DNA of 64,000 nucleotides from the NCBI GenBank assembly GCA_036346375.1, contig CM070502.1, forward strand, positions 25,142,114 to 25,206,113, written 5' to 3'. The translations under genes and the position numbers were made by a program. How positions within the stretch are numbered: position 1 is the stretch's first letter; each line of letters begins with the position of its first letter. The stretch comes from Guadua angustifolia. Taxonomy: Eukaryota > Streptophyta > Magnoliopsida > Poales > Poaceae. Below the pieces are notes generated by a model. That model had not been told where the DNA came from. It searched no databases and saw only the letters and a program-made list of their open reading frames with translations. Below are positions 33,501 through 42,065 of this stretch, one piece after another.

Positions 33501-34662
33501 ATTGCTCGTGTCGGGTTAAGGACCGAACTATGGGTTGTTTTCGTGCCAAGATAACCGTACAACCACAAGTATCGGTATGGGACAGTCCTAACGTATTAAG
33601 TTATTTAAAACTAGCTTTGCACATCGGTAGGTCGGAGTAGTACGAGCTGCTTCTTAATGGATTGCTCAAGGGACGCCCACACCGAGGTGATCATGGATCA
33701 AACGCTTACCGATATAACGTGTACGCCACTGCGGGGAAGTTCCATCATTTCTATGCTCGAAGTTCTTTCGCCATATTGTGGGTTTACGCCCCGGCCGGTG
33801 CAAAGTTAGGGTTAAGTAATTGAACGGTTACGTCATGACTCTCAAGGCACACCAAAGGAAGTGTGCTAATAGCTTGCACAAAGAGTTAAGTCATGTCTTG
33901 TGGGTAAAGCTGCATAACTCTCGCAGAGTAAAAACTAATCGATTAGCCGCTACGCATGTCATAGGCACTTGGTAAAGTCATCACATAGTTAGCATTTTAT
34001 TTTACAAAATGTGGATGTTGATATATGCTGTCTAGCATTATGATTTGGATTGGATATCCTTGTTGGAAAGGAATTATTTCGGATTGACATGTGTTGTCAA
34101 TGATTGATTCATGGAGATGATCAAAGGAACTGAGGTTCGTGAAATTTACTGTTTATACTTATATATATTGAACTGCTTTTATTTAAATTCCGTTTATGTT
34201 CTACAATTCAGTAAATTCTTTTGCAAACTTGCTTTCTGCAAATTAACCATTAAAACCTTTCCTTTGAAGTGGCCTGCATATATTATAGGATTTGAAAAAG
34301 TCTTACTGAGTACGCAAGTACTCACCCTTGCTTATATGTGGTTTTTAGGTGAAGAATCAGAATAGCTCGATGAATTATTCGACGCAGGATTCAGGAATGT
34401 TAACGAGTTTTTCTAGGGATTATGCCTTGTCAGTTGCCTGAGGGATTGGATGGGCACACTACAAGACTCTTGATTCTTTCCGCTGTATTACTCTGAATTG
34501 TAAGATTCCATTGTATACATTATCATTATTATTTTGTAATAAAGAGTATGGATGTGATGTCAATTGTATAAATGTGCGTACTAGCTACTGATCCAGGGAC
34601 TAGTACTGTGTGCACATGAGATTTCCATTTGTGCATTTTATGTAAAAATGGGGGTCGCTACA
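30511..34662 (+). repeat. Large LTR element: 3' LTR (uninterrupted)
   Basis: 4152 bp, TGTAACATCCCG to CGCTACA, followed by the CCTGA duplication. It contains the empty version of the Copia insertion site, a single CTCTT at 31399-31403. Long GC-rich frames such as 31151-31639 are non-coding LTR sequence as far as I can judge. Confidence 0.87.
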
Positions 34663-34667
34663 CCTGA
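34663..34667. repeat. Target site duplication, large LTR element right
   Basis: CCTGA; pairs with CCCGA at 18775-18779. Confidence 0.75.
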
Positions 34668-35206
34668 AGTACTTGAGAAGAACTAAGGGTATGTTCCTTG
34701 TTTTTGGAGGTGAGGAAGATCTGGTTGCAAAGGGTTACACCGATGCAAGCTTCCAAACTAACAAAGATGATTTCCAATCACAATCTGGGTTTGTGTTTAC
34801 ACTAAATGGAGGAGCAGTAAGCTAGAAAAGTTCCAAGCAAAACACGGTGGCCGACTCTACGACAGAAGCGAAGTACATTGTGGCTTCGGAGGCCGCAAAA
34901 GAAGCTGTGTGGATTAAGAAGTTTATCACAGAGCTTGGTGTGGTCACTAGTGCCTCTAGTCCAATGGATCTCTATTGTGATAATAGTGGTGTCATTGCAC
35001 AAGCTAAAGAGCCTAGATCTCATCAGAAGTCTAAACACATACTCCGACGCTTTCACCTTTTTCGCGAAATTGTGGATAGAGGTGACGTGAGAATATGCAA
35101 AGTACATACGGAAGCCAATGTGGCTGATCTGTTGACAAAGCCACTGCCACAGCCTAAGCATGAGGCGCACACGAGGTCTATTAGTATTAGATACTTAATT
35201 GATTGA
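34663..35206 (+). pseudogene. Copia RNase H (Angela-like), second half of split pol
   Basis: Continues the interrupted RT frame with LKYLRRTK, then GYTDASFQTNKDDFQSQSGF at 34734-34793. The frame 34847-35206 runs from ADSTTEAKYIVASEAAKEAV to LLTKPLPQPKHEAH and the final stop. A TGG-to-TAG nonsense change near 34824 (after GGAVS) separates the two. The motifs D-A-S-F, T-E-A-x-Y and C-D-N-S-G are the Copia RNase H catalytic surroundings. Confidence 0.88.
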
Positions 35207-35215
35207 CTCAAGTGC

Positions 35216-35225
35216 AAGTGGGAGA
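35216..35225 (+). other. Polypurine tract of Angela-like element
   Basis: AAGTGGGAGA, one base before the LTR start at 35227. Confidence 0.75.
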
Positions 35226-36204
35226 TTGTTAGTGTTATACCCTTGAGGCAATCATTTAGATGATTGTAACATGACTATGTTTATGAATAATAATATGATT
35301 ATTGGTCCAATGAATGTACAACATTGTATTGATCAACAAGTATGTGACTTGCTTATGAAGCTCTTTACTTATTGATGTAATTCGATAAATATCTCTGATC
35401 GAATATCATCGTATAGGACAACGATGAATAGATCAGTACATGTAGTGATTGATGATCATGCTTCATAGATCATGGGATATGGAGATATCATCTATACATT
35501 GTGGACACATGTTGAAGAACATGGGTTAGATAGACCCGCAATGGGACACTGCGAGAATGTTACATTTTTATATGTCATCAGTGTATCTCATACAGAGTAG
35601 ATGTATGATTCTTAGATCTGAGATTGTCATATTTCCTACATGTGTAATAGTTTTCTTTGGGGCTATCAAACACTACTTCCTAGCCGGATAGTTATAAAGG
35701 TAGCTTTCATATTTACTATGAAACGTGCAGAGGGAAGTGAGCAGTCAAGATGGAATTTGCCACTCCAATGAAACGGAGTTATATGACAAGGCCATTCATG
35801 TGATATGATTAAGGAAGTGCATGGCCATGCCGTGATTGAGGAGTCAATCACATCTTATTAATATCTCACGGATATGAGAGATGGATTGAATCATCAAAGG
35901 ATGACATGCTTCTCGCCTTGAGTTCAATCTTCATATACTTGGCAAAGGATTATTACATGAGTACTTTTGATAGGTTCTGTCCGATTTGATCATAGTATGT
36001 TTGGGAGTTGGCATGATTTGCAAGGAGCCGCTACCAACTATTGAATTGAAAAGGAGTTTTCCGAATTCATGTCCAAATGTACGTGAACCTACAGGGTCAC
36101 ACACTTAACGGGCTGGGACGCGTTAATTCGGATTGGATTCGTAATTAATGGATCTCGTGGGCTTAACGTGCTAATGGGCCCTGGCTTAGGGTTTCGTCGC
36201 GTGG

Positions 36205-36214
36205 CTATATAAGG
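36205..36214 (+). promoter_or_regulatory. TATA box of Angela-like LTR
   Basis: CTATATAAGG followed by purine-rich sequence, a standard core promoter placement about 430 bases from the LTR end. Confidence 0.6.
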
Positions 36215-36380
36215 AGAGGAGAAGGGTGGGTATGTGGAATTTTTTATTCACGTCCAGAACCCTAGCCTCCACCTCTCCTTGCCCCTACCGAGCGACACGG
36301 TGCTTGCACGCCGACGCACGACGTTCCACCCCAGGACGTGTGGACTGTTGTGGTGACGCTGCTGTTACTGCGGCGTGGTA

Positions 36381-36502
36381 AGGACGATCCGCGTGAGGAC
36401 GAACCGCGGCGAGGACGAACCGCGACGAGGACGATCCACGGTGAGGACGATCCGTGGCGAGGACGATCCGCGGTGACGATGATCCGCGGCAAGGACGATC
36501 CA
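36381..36502 (+). repeat. 16-bp minisatellite in Angela-like LTR
   Basis: Eight near-perfect units of AGGACGATCCGCGGTG type starting at 36381, 36396, 36412, 36428, 36444, 36460, 36476 and 36492. It lies downstream of the TATA box, so it would be part of the transcript leader. Confidence 0.85.
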
Positions 36503-36639
36503 CTACAACAACGCGCGAAGGATTCCGCAACTGCGCGTCTAGTGGTAATCCAATCTATGATCCCTTTCTTACGAGTAGCTTTCTGGTTATACGGTAGATT
36601 TTTAATTTATGCTAGCGTAGCATACCGCGTTTCCCAACA

Positions 36640-37251
36640 GCTACAACCAACATGGTTTCAGACAGCCGCGCCACCAGCACGTCATCAGGCAGTCGTTGCG
36701 CAACAGGAGTCTCCCCGTGGTGATCTCGCGGAACAGGACTCTCCTGAGCTGATCTCGCGCAACAAACACAACATCATCTTTATATACGATCGGTTACTCT
36801 TTACATACCTTATCTGGCTTGGCGACAGCACCCTCATCAACAATGTCAACAAGCCATCTCTGCTTCCTTTGCATCCCGGCTCGGCAGCTGTGTCGGCAAC
36901 AACTTGGCGGACGCGTTGGCATCAACACCGCCGCATAGTAAGTCCATGTGCTTCTCCACACGTCTTCAGAATTTATTCTTGCAAACCACCATATATCTAC
37001 CCCTCCTTGCCGAGCTGCCCGCAGTGCCCACGCCACTCGACGCGAGGTCGCTCTGCCATGGCCTCGTTCCACGCCGATTGAGAAAGAGGGGCGGCGGGCG
37101 GTGGCGATGTTACCGATTGAGATAGAGGTGCGGCGGAGGGAGCGATTGAGACAGAAGGGCGGCGGGCGGCGTTGCCGGTGGGGAATGCAGACGATGTGTC
37201 GTTCGCGGGATAGAAGAAATGTAATGCATGGTCGGGGGAGGGAGTATGCGG
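36640..37251. other. Spacer between the two nests
   Basis: Mixed sequence, GC-rich from ~37020. The last ~70 bases share a TCGTTCGCGGGATAG...GGGAGGGAGTA.GCGG phrase with 63815-63855. Frames on both strands are low complexity (Arg/Gly-rich) and not supported as genes. Confidence 0.45.
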
Positions 37252-37940
37252 TGTTGGAACAGAACGCTAAAATATTTTTTAGATAATTTTCTCTTCATTA
37301 CTTCTCATTTGTTTATAAAACTTAGGTCTACCCCTATATTTATAACCAAAACTTCAGCTCTCGCAAAACAGAATAAAATTCTACTTCCTTATCTAATCTA
37401 CCTCCTCATCCTAAACAGACTCTAACCAAAACTCTTAACTGATTACAAAATTACTTCTATAACTTCTAGCTCAACTCTACCTAATTTTTTCTTAGATTTT
37501 TCTCTTTTCTACCTCTTTCTTTTTCTTTTCTATCCCTTATCTCTGTTGCTTCAACTCCTTGCTTCTTGCCGTCTCTCTGTTTTCTATCTATTGCATGCAC
37601 TGCACACGAACTTTCTTCATTCTTTATTCCTTGTGTTGTGCACCTGGAAGCACGTCGCCTAACGCCCTTTTTATTTGCTTCAGCACGCAACGTCTGGAGC
37701 TCTCTTGCAAGCAGCACAGCACTTCCGTTTCTCTTCTTCTTGCTATCCCAACGCTTGCAGGCGGACGTGCGGCGAGACCTCAGGACTCCAGATGCTTCCT
37801 TTTTTTTTTCTTTGCCGACCTGCTGCTCCACGCAGAGCTCTGCTCCCTGACGTCGCTGCATACGCTGATCGCATGCGCACTCGCTCCCACGGCCACCTCC
37901 GCGCACCCTCCGCCTTTTGTTCTCACGGTGCAGCTCGGCT
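37252..37940 (-). repeat. Candidate 3' LTR or 3' region of minus-strand Copia
   Basis: Begins TGTTGGAACAG on the plus strand, a plausible outer LTR end for an element read on the minus strand. The inner end is unclear and I could not align it to a partner at the right of the window. The sequence is pyrimidine-rich on the plus strand. A 141-codon Lys/Arg/Glu-rich frame (37906-37481) has no known domain. Confidence 0.35.
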
Positions 37941-37944
37941 TCTT

Positions 37945-38477
37945 TTAATTTTCTTGCGCCGTCGGAGGTCTTGCGCCACCAGCCGCTTGCTGAGAGTCTG
38001 CCTCCTGCTTTGTGTCCTTTAAAATTTTTTCCTTCACACTAGTCTCTTGACAAATCGGTTTATAAGGTTTTAGAGAAATTTTGTACAACTGGTTTAGGGA
38101 TCTCATGATCTTCATCAACAAATCATTATTTTTATCATAAACACGCAAAAACTCCGCCTGCAGCACTACCTTGCACCCTAAACACGCAAGAACTCCACCT
38201 ACAGCACTACCCTGCACCCTTCTTCTGCCAATTTCCTGAGACTGAGTATGTTATTACACAACCTCAGTATATAATAAATTTCAGAGAACATCTTCTTGCA
38301 TTGTACCAGTATTGTTCCTTTGTCTCTTATTTGCACTGTAGAGCCATCGCCGAACTTGACTTTTCCTAAAATTTTCTCATCAAGTTCATGAAACACGGAG
38401 CGATCTCCAGTTATATGATTGCTTGCTCCATTTTTCAAGTACCACAAATCAGTGTGATCGTGGCTATCTCCCTCCAT
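37945..38477 (-). pseudogene. Copia protease and pre-integrase region (minus strand)
   Basis: Minus-strand frame 38477-38199 includes LWYLKNGASNHITGD, equivalent to the protease active-site region. The usual D-S/T-G appears as K-N-G, so the catalytic Asp is lost. VKFGDGSTVQIRDKGTI and LRLCNNILSLRKLAEEGC follow. The next frame (38217-37945) contains FLRVYDKNNDLLMKIMRSLN, like the GAG-pre-integrase segment, then ends without an integrase core. An imperfect ~40-bp tandem duplication at about 38138-38220 lies at the frame switch. Confidence 0.75.
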
Positions 38478-38559
38478 TCATAGTTTAAGAACTATATTCT
38501 CCTCGTTCAACATCAGTGTGTTTGGTTTCTCTTCTTTGCACAATGAAAGGAGTAGGGAT

Positions 38560-38815
38560 GGTTCATCGTCTGCATTGGCTCGGGTGAGGTTTACCTCCTC
38601 GTTCTTCTTCTTGTTCCTGCAATCCGAAACAAAGTGCTCATACTTGTTACAGTTGAAGCACTTTATATAGCCATGACACTCCGACGCGTAGTGACCACAT
38701 TTTTCACATTCAAAACATTTGATATGTGACTTATCTCATGGTCTGTTATCACCATCTTGTTCAGTCTTGTATTCTTGGCCACCTCTGCCTCCTCATCTAC
38801 CGAAACCACCACGTC
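38560..38815 (-). pseudogene. Copia gag zinc knuckles (minus strand)
   Basis: Two CCHC-type knuckles in sequence: CFECEKCGHYASEC and CFNCNKYEHFVSDC, preceded by a Gly/Arg-rich linker (RRGGFGR) with a stop. The second knuckle keeps C-x2-C-x4-H-x4-C spacing. They continue the gag found at 62229-62910. Confidence 0.75.
38811..38815. repeat. Target site duplication, SIRE-type element left
   Basis: ACGTC; pairs with ACGCC at 62224-62228, one difference. Confidence 0.72.
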
Positions 38816-40093
38816 TGTAAGTTCAACCTTCATTAGTTATGGTTTTGGTGTTAATGATAAATCTAATATTGAGATTATTTATTAATGTGATTTTGTTATT
38901 AATGACAAATCTTATATCGAGACTAACTTGTTTATTTAGAATATCTTTGATTAGTCTCATCACATTGAAAAATGGAAAACCAAAGGTATGTGTGCGTATT
39001 TATCTTAGTATTAGTTGCATACTTTGGAGTCAAGTTAATATATGAATGTTCCCATTATATTAACCACAAACGTGCATCATGTTTCCCAATCCACACATTA
39101 CATGGATGCACATACTTAGGGGGAGTTTATAGTTTTAACTTGAAAGTCTCTTTGTATTGATCTAATTCTTATTGACACGTATAAGGATCAAGACAAAGAA
39201 ACTAAATCCTTGAGTATATATTTGAATTGCCTAGTTATAAGTATACTCATGATAATATAGGATATACTCCAATATGATCAAATTGAATATGTGCATATTA
39301 TCTTCAAGTCAATTGTATATTTATGCACATATACATGTGGGGTTTATTCTATAGTTGATGATTTAAAGAAATGATCATTTCCATATAATTTACATATAAT
39401 GGATCGTTATTTTCATCAACATGAGTATATGAAAACTTGTGTAGTTAATATATACTCATGTCAATTTAAATGATAATTTAAATTGAGTTCATTTGTCTTA
39501 TTAATCATTAAAGAACATTTCATCATGTGTTGATGGTGTTTCTTGATCAATTAAGGACAAATGAATAGTTCTTAAGTATAATGAAGCATGAGTTGCATTA
39601 TTGTACTTAAGACACAATTAAATCATTCAAATTGATTTAGGTTGTGCTCAATTGATCTAAAGGCATCCATTATGTGTTAAGGGAGTGCAAGAGATAATTG
39701 AGACAACCGTGCATCTTGGACTAACTATTTTATGAGTTGTGATTGAGTTAGGTCAAAAGATGAATGAGATGATTGAGAACGGGATAAAGACGGCATCATG
39801 AGGTGATGGGCGTCAAGAGAAGATCCCGAAAACAAAGAGAAGAATCGAGTGATGATCCCGGGGGAGTATCAAAGTGATGATCATAAAGACCCCAAAGGGG
39901 ATTGCTTGCGTGTGGCGGCAAAGGTATAACTAGATAGGCTAAGGACTTTGTAGTCTTTGAGTCTAGTTTTTATCGCCGCATTATTAAGAGGGTTGTTTCT
40001 AGCTTGAGCTTCATCATGTGTTGGTGATCTCAACCGCATTCACTCGAGCTCAAATCATCTGGATTTAGTTTTTGCATGAGGGTTAACCATTTG

Positions 40094-40523
40094 GCATGTG
40101 TTGCAAATGGGTTAAACTTATGCTTGGTTGTTGTTGGTTTATGCTTTGATTTGCATGTGTTGCAAAAGGATAAGCTATTATGCTATTTTTGCGTGAAGTT
40201 CATTTTTGCATGTGTTGCAAATGTTGAAGCTTCATGCTGGTACAAAACAATCTTTCAAAACCGTGTGGTTGCTTGGAGCTAAGTTTTGCATGTGTTGCAA
40301 AAGGAGAGAGCTCAAGCACGATTTGGTGTTTGTATGTTTGTATGGAGCTAGAGGCTTGCATGTGTTGCAAGTAGAGAGCTCATACGCTGGTGTTGGTTTT
40401 AGTGTGAAGTTTGATTTGTGGTTGCATGGAACTAGAGAATTGCATGTGTTGCAATTAGAGAGTTCATGCACTCGATTTGATGTTTATGGAGTTGCTTGAG
40501 CTAGACTTTTGCATGTGTTGCAA
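40094..40523 (+). repeat. GCATGTGTTGCAA array in SIRE-type 5' LTR
   Basis: Seven copies of GCATGTGTTGCAA at 40094, 40153, 40208, 40288, 40358, 40442 and 40511, spaced 55-84 bp, with linkers sharing GAGAGCTCAAGC or GGAGCTAGA phrases. Further copies or variants are at ~40725, 41332, 41375 and 41402. The motif combines an E-box (CATGTG) and a TTGCAA half. Confidence 0.8.
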
Positions 40524-40944
40524 AGAGTAGTGCTCAAGCATGAAATATGTTTAATGTGTTATTTGCAAGTTCACAGCGAATAAACTGAGGTTTATGAGTC
40601 CGAATTCCGAGAGCATGTGAGTAGGGCTTGCAACGGGTGTGGGCAAGTTGACTGGGTCTCGTGTTGACCTTCACATGGCTAGGGGGATTAATCTCATAAA
40701 CTCGAGTTTGATTTGCTTAATACGTGTTGCAAATAGATTTTGAGTTGATTGCAAAATGTGTTTTTGCAATTGTGGTTGAGATTCCTTGAGCATGAGCTAA
40801 GTTGGTGCAAATGTGTTTTGCACAAGTGTATGATCATGTGTTGATCATCTAGTGGCTCAAAGAATAGCTTTGGTTTTTGGAGAAATGGTTTTTCGTGTTG
40901 AAATCGTGTTTTCTCAGTGAGGCCGGCACTACCACTAGGTGCGG

Positions 40945-40974
40945 GCGGTAGTACCGCAAATGCGGTACTACCGC
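40945..40974. repeat. Perfect 13-bp-stem hairpin in SIRE-type 5' LTR
   Basis: GCGGTAGTACCGC (40945-40957), loop AAAT, GCGGTACTACCGC (40962-40974). A second, decayed version is at ~41050-41085. It lies about 250 bases upstream of the TATA box, in U3. Confidence 0.85.
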
Positions 40975-41224
40975 AGGTTTGCCGCCGGTAGCTATTTTCC
41001 AGTGCGCATGTTTTCTGAAGAGGCTGAGGCTGGCACTACCGCTCGGTGGGAGTGGTAGTATCAAGAATGCGGTACTACCTGCCCCTGAGGCGATAGTATC
41101 GGAAATATGGCCGTTGGGCCGACCGTTGGAGGAGGGCGGTACCACTGCCCTTAGAGGGCTGAGAGTACCGATTTTTGCTGTTTCGCCCGTTTTGAGCCCC
41201 CAACGGCTAGTTTTCTTGATGGGG

Positions 41225-41234
41225 CTATAAATAT
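41225..41234 (+). promoter_or_regulatory. TATA box of SIRE-type 5' LTR
   Basis: CTATAAATAT flanked by GGGG and CCCC runs. Same at 61424-61433. Confidence 0.65.
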
Positions 41235-42007
41235 ACCCCTTGGGGGATTGGGCATGGTGTTGTTGCTGTGTGGGAGGTGTGTGTATGTGTTGCTCTCCTC
41301 CCTTGCTTCTTGAGCTTAGGTGAGCTCTAATTGCATGTGTTGCAATTAGAGAGTGGTTTGAGAGCTCTCACAGTATGTGTTGCACTTGAGGGAGGCCTTG
41401 GTGCATGTGTTGACGAGGTGATCACCGGGAGCGCATTCACAGTGCCCAGTGAAGTTCAAGCAAGGAGCGGCTTGTTACTCTTGGAGGTTGCCGACTCCTA
41501 GACGGCGCGATGCAGCGCGGAGCTCTCAAGGATTGTGAGAAGCCCCTGAAGTTTGTGAAGGTTCGGGTTGAGCCTACGCGAAGCGTGAAAACCACGACTA
41601 GTGGAAAGAGGCGGTGCTCGAGCGAAGCCGGTCCAAGTGGTTGGGCTTGCCTCAACGTGGACTAGGGAGACCGACAAGTCTCCGAACACCACGGAAAAAT
41701 ATCGGTTGTCTCTTTTACTTTCAAGTATTTACATTCATTGTATATTGTTCAATTGCTTGATTGTAATTAGAATTGCTTAGTATTAATTGATTGTCCAATT
41801 TAGCAATTCTAGTATAGGGACTTAATTTAGTTAGTGCACTAGTGAGCCTAGTTGATTTAGGCTTTAATTGTCAAAACCCTTTATCGCTTTCGCATATATC
41901 TTTGATTAGGTTTTGACTTAGGGGTGTATTAGAGCGAATTGTTTAGTGAGCGATCGAATTTCAGAAACGCCTATTCACCCCCTCTAGGCGCATCTCGACC
42001 CTACAAG

Positions 42008-42019
42008 TGGTATCAGAGC
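42008..42019 (+). other. Primer-binding site (tRNA-iMet type)
   Basis: TGGTATCAGAGC two bases after the LTR end, the standard complement of plant initiator tRNA-Met 3' end. Confidence 0.92.
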
Positions 42020-42065
42020 CACGGTCACTCTCATTTTAGGCTTAACCGCTTAGAGAGTAAAAAGG

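Larger units (their letters stand above)
18780..34662 (+). mobile_element. Large LTR element with non-coding interior (LARD-like, Del/Tekay-type ends)
   Basis: Two LTRs start TGTAACATCCC and the intact one ends CGCTACA. The 5' copy is 18780-29255 with a 6.3-kb Copia inserted (about 4.17 kb without it). The 3' copy is 30511-34662 (4152 bp). The interior is only 29256-30510 (1255 bp) and holds a primer-site-like sequence and a good polypurine tract but no gag or pol domain. The TGTAACA start and the CGGGGACGAGATTCnTnTTAAGGGGGG lead-in are typical of Del/Tekay chromoviruses, so it may be a deletion derivative of that group. It is bounded by a 5-bp duplication and would need another element's enzymes to move. 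Confidence 0.8.
17143..36639 (+). mobile_element. Angela/BARE-like Copia retrotransposon, left-truncated and split by nested insertions
   Basis: Coding parts are 17143-18774 (end of integrase plus reverse transcriptase) and 34663-35206 (RNase H), followed by a polypurine tract and a complete 3' LTR (35227-36639). The two coding parts join exactly at the target duplication of the inserted 15.9-kb element, and the protein continues in the same frame across the gap. The left portion (5' LTR, gag, protease, most of integrase) is not found upstream of 17143, where sequence similarity ends inside the integrase core. The LTR start (TGTTAGTGTTATACCCTTGAGG) and end (TTTCCCAACA) are those of the BARE/Angela group. 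Confidence 0.82.
35227..36639 (+). repeat. Angela-like 3' LTR
   Basis: 1413 bp, TGTTAGTGTTATACCC to TTTCCCAACA. TATA box CTATATAAGG at 36205-36214 and a 16-bp minisatellite at 36381-36502. No partner 5' LTR is present in the window. Confidence 0.83.
38816..42005 (+). repeat. SIRE-type 5' LTR
   Basis: TGTAAGTTCAACC to CGACCCTACA, nearly identical to 59013-62223. Contains the GCATGTGTTGCAA array (40094-40523), GC-rich hairpins (40921-41160) and a TATA box (41225-41234). The short ORFs in it are not supported as genes. Confidence 0.9.

Noticed and set aside
36652..36668. TGGTTTCAGAC resembling a primer-binding site just after the Angela-like LTR
   Set aside because: The LTR is preceded by RNase H and a polypurine tract, so it is the 3' LTR. 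The match to TGGTATCAGAGC is imperfect and no gag follows.
40206..40499. Cys/His-bearing small frames in the SIRE-type LTR (both strands)
   Set aside because: The repeated H-V-L-Q or C-N-T-C peptides simply translate the GCATGTGTTGCAA array and are present in both LTRs. Not a zinc-finger gene.
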